NCBI RefSeq assembly: GCF_019803445.1
Contig: NZ_CP081844.1
Location: 756,501-820,500 of the forward strand
Direction of reading: 5' to 3'
Origin: Caenibius sp. WL
Lineage (GTDB): Bacteria; Pseudomonadota; Alphaproteobacteria; Sphingomonadales; Sphingomonadaceae
Length of the DNA stretch: 64,000 nucleotides
Part shown: positions 57,338 through 64,000 of the stretch, in pieces
Numbering within the stretch: the stretch's first letter is position 1
Layout: the number at the start of each line of letters is the position of its first letter
Made by a program: the position numbers and the translations under genes
The notes under the pieces: model-generated
Told to the model about the DNA's origin: nothing
What the model saw: the letters and a program-made list of their open reading frames with translations, nothing else
The model's database searches: none

Positions 57338-58377
57338 ATACCGCGACCGCCCTTCATCTGCCTGCGACGCGTTCGCCGTCGCGCAGGGCGTGGCGTCGCA
57401 CGGCTTTGCATGTGGGTTATGCACTGTCCTTAGCCTGTGCGCTGGCGCTGGTTGGATCGACCCGGCTGACGCAGGGCGAAGCGAGAGCCGCCGTCGGCAT
57501 GCAGCCGCAGCAGGTTCGGATGCTGGTGGCGATGACCACCGGCGATCAGGGACGTGTGGTCAGCAAGGGGGAAACGGCCCGCGAAAGCAATGCGCTGATC
57601 CCGCTCTCACAATTGCCGGTGGAGAAGCCGGGCAGCCTTTCGGGCATCCGTCCGGGGATCGAAGGCTATGGCACGGCGCTTCGTTGCCTGTCGCAGGCGA
57701 TCTATTACGAAGCCGCGAACGAACCGCTTGCGGGCAAGCGCGCCGTGGCCCAGGTCGTGCTCAACCGGCTCCGCCACCCGGCTTATCCTAATTCGGTGTG
57801 CGGCGTGGTGTACGAAGGCAGCAACCGGGCGGTCTGCCAGTTTAGCTTTACTTGTGACGGTTCGTTGCTACGCGCGCCGGTCGGGCCGCGTTGGCAGGAA
57901 TCGCAGGCAGTAGCCGAAGCGGCTTTGGCCGGGCAGACCGAACCGCGTGTGGGCACGGCAACGCATTATCACGCGGACTACGTCTTGCCGCGCTGGGCAT
58001 TCACGCTGGCGAAGATCGACAAGATCGGCGCGCATATCTTTTACCGGTTCCCTGGAAAATGGGGCCGCGCTGATGCTTTCCGCGATCGGTGGTCCGGCTA
58101 TGAATACATACCGCAGCTCGATTATGCGCGGCTGCGTTCCGCCCTCGATCACCGTACTGGGGATGAAACCGCGGATCTCGCCAATGGCCTGAGTGTCGTG
58201 CCGCATATGTCCGATCGCCATACGGCCACCGATATCGGCGGGCGGATCGATGTGACCAAGCAATGGCGGATGACCATTCCCGATCCCTCGCAGGTCAGCC
58301 AAGGGTATCATGCGGCGGTGACGGCGCAGGATGTCTCACCTAACGCCACCCTGACGAACGAACAGGTGCAGCCGTGA
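57334..58377 (+). CDS. SleB-type cell-wall hydrolase encoded inside the secretion operon
   Basis: 347 aa. One membrane segment (VGYALSLACALALVG) anchors the protein. The Hydrolase_2/SleB domain is LRCLSQAIYYEAANEPLAGK with catalytic Glu126, then AVAQVVLNRLRHPAYPNSVCG, QFSFTCDG and ATHYHADYVLPRWA. It cuts peptidoglycan glycan strands. It overlaps the ABC gene (ATGA) and the HlyD gene (GTGA) by 4 nt each, so the three are made in fixed proportion. A role in opening the wall for the exporter is inferred. Confidence 0.9.
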   Translation: MNTATALHLPATRSPSRRAWRRTALHVGYALSLACALALVGSTRLTQGEARAAVGMQPQQVRMLVAMTTGDQGRVVSKGETARESNALIPLSQLPVEKPGSLSGIRPGIEGYGTALRCLSQAIYYEAANEPLAGKRAVAQVVLNRLRHPAYPNSVCGVVYEGSNRAVCQFSFTCDGSLLRAPVGPRWQESQAVAEAALAGQTEPRVGTATHYHADYVLPRWAFTLAKIDKIGAHIFYRFPGKWGRADAFRDRWSGYEYIPQLDYARLRSALDHRTGDETADLANGLSVVPHMSDRHTATDIGGRIDVTKQWRMTIPDPSQVSQGYHAAVTAQDVSPNATLTNEQVQP

Positions 58378-59684
58378 CGGAACAGGCTATCGAACAATCG
58401 TGGGACGAGCGTCTGCGCGGCTTGCGGGATCGCTATGCATCCTACGATGCGAACCATCGCCTGATCATGGCGTGTGCCGTCGGTTTGGCACTGTTCATTG
58501 TCTGGGCCAGCCTAGCGAGCGTGGATGAAGTGACGCGCGGCACCGGGAAAGTCATCCCGTCGAGCAAGGCCCAACTGGTCCAGCCAGCGGAGGCGGCCGT
58601 GGTGAAGGACATCCTTGTGCGCAGCGGCCAGTCGGTGGTGAAGGGGCAGTTGCTCGTCCGCCTGGACGATGCGCAGGCCTCCTCCGAACTGGGGCAATTG
58701 CAGACGGAAAACGACCGGCTGACGGTAAGGGCCGAACGGCTCAAGCAGGAAGCGGCGGGCGGGGAGCTCGGTTGCGGCGAAGGCGGCACCGTGTGCGCTG
58801 ACGAGCAGCATTTGCAGGATGTCCGCATGGCTACCGCGCGGAGCAAGCAGATGGGTCTGGCTGCTGCTGTGGAGCAGCGGCGGCGCGATTTGCGCGAAGC
58901 CGAAGCCACTGCCAATGCCCTGAGCAACAGCGTCCGTCTTGCCGCTGAACAGGTGCGTATGCTCGAACCGCTCGCGGCCAAGGGGATCGTTCCACAAACC
59001 GAACTGCTTTCGGCGCAGCGTGAACTGGTCGATACGCAGGGGCGCCTGGCTGCAGCCCGGCAGGCGGTTGCTCGCGGCCAAGCGGCCGTGCGCGAGGCTT
59101 CCGCGGAGCTCAGCTCCTCACGCCTCGACTTTCAGCAGCAAGCGCTGGCGGAACGAAGCGAAATCCAGACCAAGATTGCCGTCAACCAGCAGACGATCCG
59201 TGGCGCTGCCGCCCGGAAGGAACGCAACGAGTTGCGCGCGCCGGCGAATGGCATTGTAAACGATGTGCAGATCGCGACAATCGGTGGTTTCGTCGGAGCT
59301 GGGCAGAAGCTAATGCAGGTCATTCCGGTGGGTGACAAGCTGCTGGTCGAAGCGCGCGTCAGCCCCCGGGACATCGCCTTTATCAAAGTTGGGGACCGCG
59401 CGAACGTGAAAGTCACCGCCTATGATTTCTCGATCTATGGTGGGCTGAGCGGCAAGGTGCAGCAGGTTTCGGCAGACAGCATCTATGATGAAGTCGAACG
59501 GCAGACCTACTACACCGTCGTGGTGGAGACGGAGCGTTCGTTCATCGTCAAGGACGGCCAAAAATTGCCCATCGTGCCGGGGATGATTTGCGATGTCGAA
59601 GTAATCACCGGACGCAAAAGCATCCTGTCCTACCTCTTCAAGCCCGTGACCAAAGGGCTGAGCGAGGCGATGACCGAACGCTGA
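58374..59684 (+). CDS. HlyD-family periplasmic adaptor (LapC-like)
   Basis: 436 aa from a GTG. One N-terminal membrane span (IMACAVGLALFIVWASLASV) is followed by VDEVTRGTGKVIPSSKAQLV and AVVKDILVRSGQSVVKGQLL, the barrel-sandwich/lipoyl motif. A long coiled-coil hairpin spans about 105-270, and the second lipoyl half is ELRAPANGIVNDVQIATIGG. It bridges the ABC exporter and TolC. Its last codons form one arm of a 28-bp palindrome with the stop of the convergent protease gene. Confidence 0.94.
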   Translation: MTEQAIEQSWDERLRGLRDRYASYDANHRLIMACAVGLALFIVWASLASVDEVTRGTGKVIPSSKAQLVQPAEAAVVKDILVRSGQSVVKGQLLVRLDDAQASSELGQLQTENDRLTVRAERLKQEAAGGELGCGEGGTVCADEQHLQDVRMATARSKQMGLAAAVEQRRRDLREAEATANALSNSVRLAAEQVRMLEPLAAKGIVPQTELLSAQRELVDTQGRLAAARQAVARGQAAVREASAELSSSRLDFQQQALAERSEIQTKIAVNQQTIRGAAARKERNELRAPANGIVNDVQIATIGGFVGAGQKLMQVIPVGDKLLVEARVSPRDIAFIKVGDRANVKVTAYDFSIYGGLSGKVQQVSADSIYDEVERQTYYTVVVETERSFIVKDGQKLPIVPGMICDVEVITGRKSILSYLFKPVTKGLSEAMTER

Positions 59685-59698
59685 TCAGCGTTCGGTCA
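59671..59698. terminator. 28-bp perfect palindrome over two convergent stop codons
   Basis: Arms TGACCGAACGCTGA / TCAGCGTTCGGTCA pair fully (14 bp, no spacer). It covers the last four codons and stop of the HlyD gene and the stop of the LapG-like gene. A hairpin of about 12 bp with a 4-base loop could form in either transcript; there is no T-run. Probable bidirectional terminator. Confidence 0.55.
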
Positions 59699-60652
59699 GT
59701 AACCGTGGAGCCAGGCGGTGTTCTCGCCGAAGCTCATGATCGGGCGATAATCGAGGCTGGAACTGGCATCCAGCAGCGTATCGGTGCTGTTGTCCAACAC
59801 CAGATAACGCCCTTCATGATGCACGATCAGGATCGCGTGATCCGCATTGCGCACCAGATCGCGGGCAATCGTCAGGATCATGTCCTTGCGGGCCAGCCCC
59901 GAGGCTGCAAGCAGCTGCATCTTGGTGAGAGCGATATCCTCGCAATCGCCTTTGCCCAGCCGCAAGGTGGTGCGAGCGCCTGCCCAATAATCCGCCCTGC
60001 CGAAAAGCTGGCTGTCCTCGACATACCGGATCTTGTGGTTGACGGAACGGTTCACCGCTTCGATCAGGCTCAGCCGATCGGCCCGGCGCCCGCCGGCAAA
60101 TGCGCGGGCGGTTCCAGCGGAAACGGGTTGCAGGCGCACGCGAGCCCAATCGCCGTCGAAGGGGGTGTGGCGTACCGGCACGCGTTTGCTGGCCAGGAAG
60201 TTTTCCGGATCGCTTACCGCGCGCGACGAACCCGAGATGCCGAGCGCTGGGCTGGGCATCGCGAGATTGGTGACAGGGGCAATCGTGCAAGTGGCGGATG
60301 GCAATTGCGTGCCACCAAGCGCGGGCTGCAACAGGCGGCCGCCATCGGTCATCGCCTGCGTGGTGCTGAGCGATACCGTTTCCGATCGGGCTTGCTGCAT
60401 GCGGATTTGATCGAGCATGCTGGGGCTGCCGCCCAGGATCGCAGCGCTCTTCGCGAGAGCTGCATCCTGGCCTGCCAGTGGACCGGGCGGAGGCGTGGCA
60501 CCGCATGATGCGGCCCCAGCCGCAAGCAAGGTCATCGGCATGATCGCCGCCAGCGTGGCGTGCGCTTGCCCAGGTACCGCCAGGATACCGGCCGTAGCGG
60601 CCATACCCACCAGTACCATTCGAGTCCGTGTAATGGGATATTGTGCTCGCAT
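59696..60652 (-). CDS. LapG-family periplasmic cysteine protease (transglutaminase-like, BTLCP)
   Basis: 318 aa. Hydrophobic export segment at about 12-30 (MVLVGMAATAGILAVPGQA). The papain-like triad of the family is visible: Cys237 in LGKGDCEDIALTKMQLL, His272 in NADHAILIVHH, Asp287 in YLVLDN. The residues after Cys (E, D) match the calcium site known in LapG. In Pseudomonas this enzyme clips the adhesin retention domain and is held back by c-di-GMP-bound LapD. No LapD is in the window. Convergent with the secretion operon; an in-frame ATG at 60619 is an alternative start. Confidence 0.9.
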   Translation of the reverse strand: MRAQYPITRTRMVLVGMAATAGILAVPGQAHATLAAIMPMTLLAAGAASCGATPPPGPLAGQDAALAKSAAILGGSPSMLDQIRMQQARSETVSLSTTQAMTDGGRLLQPALGGTQLPSATCTIAPVTNLAMPSPALGISGSSRAVSDPENFLASKRVPVRHTPFDGDWARVRLQPVSAGTARAFAGGRRADRLSLIEAVNRSVNHKIRYVEDSQLFGRADYWAGARTTLRLGKGDCEDIALTKMQLLAASGLARKDMILTIARDLVRNADHAILIVHHEGRYLVLDNSTDTLLDASSSLDYRPIMSFGENTAWLHGY

Positions 60653-61006
60653 GGCCCATAGTTGGACCTATGGGAAGAAACTTGCGGTTTAGGACTATGG
60701 TTACCAAATGGCCCGAAAATAGGGCTCTGGCGAAGGATAATTTACTGAATTATCGGATTAATAAACTTCTGTCCTGGTAACTTTATGGTGGAAAGCGGGC
60801 TGGGGCCAATAGGCTGGTTCGTAAAACACCTTGCGTTCGGAGGGCCTGCGATCGCGATTTCAGCGCCGCTACCAGGGCCCCAAAACGGGCGGCTTTTGCG
60901 CTTTTGCACTTGCGCAGGACCGGCTGATGTACGGTCCTGGCAATTTCGCCCTGATCCTGAAATCGTGCGATTATGGTCTCGATAACTTCCTCAATGCATC
61001 TACGCG
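60653..61006. other. Intergenic region, no gene recognised
   Basis: 354 bp between the start of the LapG-like gene and the stop of the next TetR gene (both minus strand). It includes an AT-rich patch at 60720-60790 that may hold the LapG promoter. No clear operator or terminator. Confidence 0.4.
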
Positions 61007-61618
61007 CTATTTGGGAGTATTGGCTCCGCTCACCACCAAGCGGATCAATTCGCGTGTTGCATTTTCGCTAACATCGCCGCCACCCAGGAACAGTCGCAAG
61101 ACTATCGGGCCCATGATCGCATCGATCAGCAGATCGACATTTTGCGGCGTAGCGATTTCCCCGCTTGCGATGGCATGGTCGAGTATCACTCGCACCGGAG
61201 CCTTGCGTTGCTCGATGTACGTATGCAACGCTTCCATCAGCGCAGGGTTGTCAGCACACTGGGCCACAAGTGACGGCATCATCGTCACCATTCTGGTTTG
61301 CGCTTCGAGTTGCCCGGGAGTATTTTTCACGAGTTCCACGAATTGCTGAATGACACCTGTCAGGCTTTCGATCACGTCGCCCTTTATTTCCGCCTTGATG
61401 GCAGGAATCGCCCCCAATGCGGCAAGGACGACTTCCTCTCTTGAGCGCCAGCGGCGGTAAATTGTCGCCTTGCTGACCGACGCAGCCGCGGCGACCCGAT
61501 CTAGCGTAAATCCCTGCAAACCATATTGCAGCAGGATCAGCATGGCCTGATCGAGGATCGCGCGCTCTGCTTCCTGGCTGCGACGCCGCCCTCTGCGCCG
61601 GGGACTTTCTTCAGCCAA
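61007..61618 (-). CDS. TetR/AcrR-family regulator divergent from a TBDR
   Basis: 203 aa. A very basic N-terminal arm (SPRRRGRRRSQEAERAI) precedes the HTH LDRVAAAASVSKATIYRRWR. The C-terminal part resembles the TetR_C family with REEVVLAALGAIPAI and later FLGGGDVSENATRELI. Divergent from the TBDR at 61845 with two palindromes between them, the standard layout of a ligand-responsive local repressor. Confidence 0.9.
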   Translation of the reverse strand: MAEESPRRRGRRRSQEAERAILDQAMLILLQYGLQGFTLDRVAAAASVSKATIYRRWRSREEVVLAALGAIPAIKAEIKGDVIESLTGVIQQFVELVKNTPGQLEAQTRMVTMMPSLVAQCADNPALMEALHTYIEQRKAPVRVILDHAIASGEIATPQNVDLLIDAIMGPIVLRLFLGGGDVSENATRELIRLVVSGANTPK

Positions 61619-61737
61619 ATTCCCGCTCCAACTGCCTCATCCACTGGATCAATGCATGCAGGTAATGATCTGGCGATAACGGGTCAACAAAGCCCATTAA
61701 AACCACCCCTGAAAAATTATATGAAAAATCCATTTGT

Positions 61738-61828
61738 GTACGCATGCGTACCTATTTATTTAGATCGTGATAAATACGAATCAACCGTGTGAAACCGGTT
61801 ATTTCACGCAAGGTACGTATACGTACCT
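61738..61828. promoter_or_regulatory. Two related palindromic operators between tetR and TBDR
   Basis: Perfect palindrome AGGTACGTATACGTACCT at 61811-61828, ending 16 nt before the TBDR start. A second perfect palindrome, GTACGCATGCGTAC, lies at 61738-61751; in the minus orientation it agrees with the first at 14 of 18 positions. Centres are 75 bp apart, about seven helical turns. Likely sites of the adjacent TetR protein controlling both directions. Confidence 0.65.
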
Positions 61829-61844
61829 GATAGGGGGAAAGAAG

Positions 61845-64000
61845 ATGTCGTCCAGCTACAGGGGTTACGGGTTTGCGGTCAGCCTGCTGGCAATCGCCCT
61901 TGGTTCCACTCAGGCCATGGCTCAGGAAGAGCAGGCGCCGCTTTCGGAAATTGTCGTCACAGCCTCGCGCACGGGGGAATCGCGGCTCAGCGACACACCG
62001 ATCGCCATAACGGCACTTTCTGCAGACCAGCTCGATCAGCGCGGCGTAAATGACATTCGCGGCCTGACCGATTATACTCCCAACCTGCAAATTGCTGATT
62101 TTGCCGGGTATGCGCAGATCTTCATACGTGGGGTCGGGTCCAACGATCCCTTCGCCGGCACCGATCCCAGTTCCACGGTGCACCTTGATGATGTCTACCT
62201 TGGCCGTACTCTGGGATATTTTTCCAGCTTCCTCGATGTCGAACGGATCGAGGTCTTGCGAGGGCCGCAGGGTACACTTTACGGGCGCAACTCGGTAGGC
62301 GGCACTATCAACGTAATCACCCGCAAACCAACGGACGCGTTCAAAGCCCAGCTTCAGGTTGGCGCGGGAACCTACGGTACCGCATCGGGCGCCGCCTACG
62401 TCAGCGGAGGGCTGGGCGGGGGAATCGCCGCAGGCCTTGCCGTGCAATATCGCCGCAATGGTGACTATTTCGACAATGTTTCCGCGGGCGGCGACATCGG
62501 GCGAGACAGCAATTTCGGAATACGCGGGCAGATCGTTGCCCCGCTCGGTGCCGGTGAGGCAATTTTGCGCGGTGACTACACTCGCCAGAAAGGGCGGCTT
62601 GTCGGTTATTCCAAATTGCTGGCTCCGACCGGCCTTGCCTCTGACGATGCCGTATTGGGCGACTTCGACAAGATTTCGCTGAACCGTCACAACCGCCAGA
62701 AGCAATCGGGTGGTGGGGTGTCTCTGGAGTTGAGCTTCCCGTTATCCGATACGGTGACTCTGAAATCACTCTCTTCATGGCGCCAGTTGCATGGCGATCT
62801 GGACTATGATTCCGATGCGAGCGCGATCGATATCGGGCGTTCCACGGTCAACCTGCGTCAGGAGCAATACAGCGAAGATCTCTCTCTGACAGGTAAGTTC
62901 GACAATCTCACGTTGTTTGCGGGCTTGTTCTATTTTTACGAGAAGGTGAAGGAGCCGCTCCGCTTCGCACTCTATCCGGCAAATGCCAGCAATTTCCGCC
63001 TTCCCGAGATCCGCACCAACTCCATCGCGTTTTACGGGCAGGCTGAATACGCTGTCAGCCCGCAACTCTCGTTCATTGCGGGGATGCGATACACCCGCGA
63101 ACGCAAGAAACTGAATGGACGTTTCCTCTGGACAGCGTCGGCATCGCCTGACTTCGATACGGCCTTGGCAGCCCCCGCCATTGGTGCCCCGTATTTCTAC
63201 GATCCCTTCACTGCGAAAGCATCAGAAACCTACGATGCCTGGACACCCAAGTTTGGGTTCAATTTCCGGCCTGACAGCCATACTCTCATTTACGCGTCGA
63301 TCACGCGTGGCTTCAAGAGTGGCGGGTATGACATGGGATCAACTGACAAAGGGAATGCCGAGCGCGGCTTCGCTCCGGAATTGCTGTGGTCTTATGAAGT
63401 GGGGGCAAAGACTTCGCTGATCGATCGCAAGCTCGATATCGCGCTCACCGGCTTCCGGTATGATTACGATGATCTGCAGGTAACCCTGTTTGTTCCGCCC
63501 TCTTACGCTGTGACGCAAAACGCTGCTTCCGCGCGGACCTATGGTGCCGAGCTGGAAATGCAGGCCCGTCCCGCTCGTGGCCTCACTCTCTCGGGTACAC
63601 TGGCCTATCTTGATGCCAAATACCGGCACTACACAGGCGCCTATACGGCCACCTTCGGCGCGTTTGACGCAACCGGGAAACGGCTGAACAATGCCCCCGA
63701 ATGGGCGTTCACCCTCGGGGCACAGTATGAATTTCCGTTGGCGGGGGGTAACAGCTATATCGGTGCCGACTACAAATGGCAGGACGATCTGTACTTCAGC
63801 CCTGCCAATGATGGGGTGGGCGGTGCCAGCGGCTATCTCGAACAGCAGAAGGCCTATGGTCTGCTCAACGCGCGTATTGGCTGGACCAGTGATGATGGGC
63901 GATATGGCATTGCTCTGGTCGGGCGCAATCTGCTCGACAAGAACTACGTCGTGTCCACCGCCAGTTACACCGCGGCGATCAGCGGAAGGCCGGGTACGCC
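61845..64000 (+). CDS. TonB-dependent outer-membrane receptor (3' end outside window)
   Basis: At least 718 codons, open at the right edge. Signal peptide MSSSYRGYGFAVSLLAIALG … AMAQ, then SEIVVTASRTGESRLSDTPI (TonB-box/plug start). The plug contains FIRGVGSNDPFAGTDPSSTV, ERIEVLRGPQGTLYGRNSVG and GTINVITRKPT. Barrel features include FIAGMRYTRERKKLNGRF and SITRGFKSGGYD. It belongs to the broad sphingomonad receptor group but is not a close relative of the two receptors in the regulon. Expression probably depends on TetR at the palindromes just upstream. Confidence 0.93.
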   Translation, partial: MSSSYRGYGFAVSLLAIALGSTQAMAQEEQAPLSEIVVTASRTGESRLSDTPIAITALSADQLDQRGVNDIRGLTDYTPNLQIADFAGYAQIFIRGVGSNDPFAGTDPSSTVHLDDVYLGRTLGYFSSFLDVERIEVLRGPQGTLYGRNSVGGTINVITRKPTDAFKAQLQVGAGTYGTASGAAYVSGGLGGGIAAGLAVQYRRNGDYFDNVSAGGDIGRDSNFGIRGQIVAPLGAGEAILRGDYTRQKGRLVGYSKLLAPTGLASDDAVLGDFDKISLNRHNRQKQSGGGVSLELSFPLSDTVTLKSLSSWRQLHGDLDYDSDASAIDIGRSTVNLRQEQYSEDLSLTGKFDNLTLFAGLFYFYEKVKEPLRFALYPANASNFRLPEIRTNSIAFYGQAEYAVSPQLSFIAGMRYTRERKKLNGRFLWTASASPDFDTALAAPAIGAPYFYDPFTAKASETYDAWTPKFGFNFRPDSHTLIYASITRGFKSGGYDMGSTDKGNAERGFAPELLWSYEVGAKTSLIDRKLDIALTGFRYDYDDLQVTLFVPPSYAVTQNAASARTYGAELEMQARPARGLTLSGTLAYLDAKYRHYTGAYTATFGAFDATGKRLNNAPEWAFTLGAQYEFPLAGGNSYIGADYKWQDDLYFSPANDGVGGASGYLEQQKAYGLLNARIGWTSDDGRYGIALVGRNLLDKNYVVSTASYTAAISGRPGT

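Noticed and set aside
55031-57424. 797-codon minus-strand frame opposite the ABC exporter
   Set aside because: Antisense shadow of a gene with Walker A, signature and Walker B motifs.
61752-62705. 317-codon minus-strand frame opposite the start of the third TBDR
   Set aside because: Would cover the palindromic operators and oppose a signal peptide and plug domain on the plus strand; no recognisable motif.

Overview
The window comes from a high-GC alphaproteobacterium, most likely a sphingomonad (Novosphingobium/Sphingobium/Sphingopyxis type). The signs are three TonB-dependent receptors (TBDRs) with the N-terminal VVTA-RRxE signature usual in this group, a PEP-CTERM surface protein, an ACR3-type ars operon, and dense single-gene catabolic units with local TetR and LysR regulators. 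No rRNA, tRNA, CRISPR array or phage module was seen. Function calls rest on motifs, length and context; no database search was run. LAYOUT. 1-1483: arsR-arsC-acr3 (acr3 runs off the left edge), probably with a leaderless arsR transcript. 1616-3758: SDR and NTF2-like genes divergent from a LysR regulator. 3877-5757: potassium transporter kup. 5962-6258: small zinc-ribbon protein, then a collapsed IS3 remnant. 6798-16206: arm 1 of an apparent catabolic regulon: PhyH-type dioxygenase, MFS transporter, GMC oxidoreductase, TetR, Rid protein, TBDR and FAD oxidase. 16232-18005: nested IS6-family elements. 18323-19505: a decayed pseudogene and an arylamine N-acetyltransferase. 19650-27434: complete kdpFBACDE operon with a candidate KdpE box. 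27749-34335: arm 2: flavin monooxygenase, TetR, HxD...H oxygenase-like protein, VOC protein and a TBDR closely related to that of arm 1. 34830-37777: DUF899 protein, small membrane protein, divergent HTH regulator and a beta-propeller protein. 37981-39171: chromate transporter. 39332-41571: TPR protein convergent with a PEP-CTERM protein. 42765-60652: a giant type I secreted adhesin (3412 aa, eight essentially identical 795-bp repeats) followed by OmpA-like, TolC, ABC, cell-wall hydrolase and HlyD genes and a convergent LapG-type protease. 61007-64000: TetR divergent from a third TBDR that runs off the right edge. HOW IT WORKS TOGETHER. Two systems stand out. First, four promoters in arms 1 and 2 share a palindromic element (consensus TAATRATACATATR) lying on or just after the core promoter. 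This suggests one TetR-controlled regulon for uptake and oxidation of an unidentified small molecule: two related outer-membrane receptors, an MFS permease, two oxygenase-like proteins, a GMC protein lacking both usual catalytic residues and two flavin enzymes. The regulon is split by IS6 elements and the kdp block. Second, 42.8-60.7 kb reads as a Lap-like adhesin system with its own secretion machine, a candidate LapG cleavage site (PAAG) near the adhesin N-terminus, the protease itself, and an unexpected translationally coupled cell-wall hydrolase.
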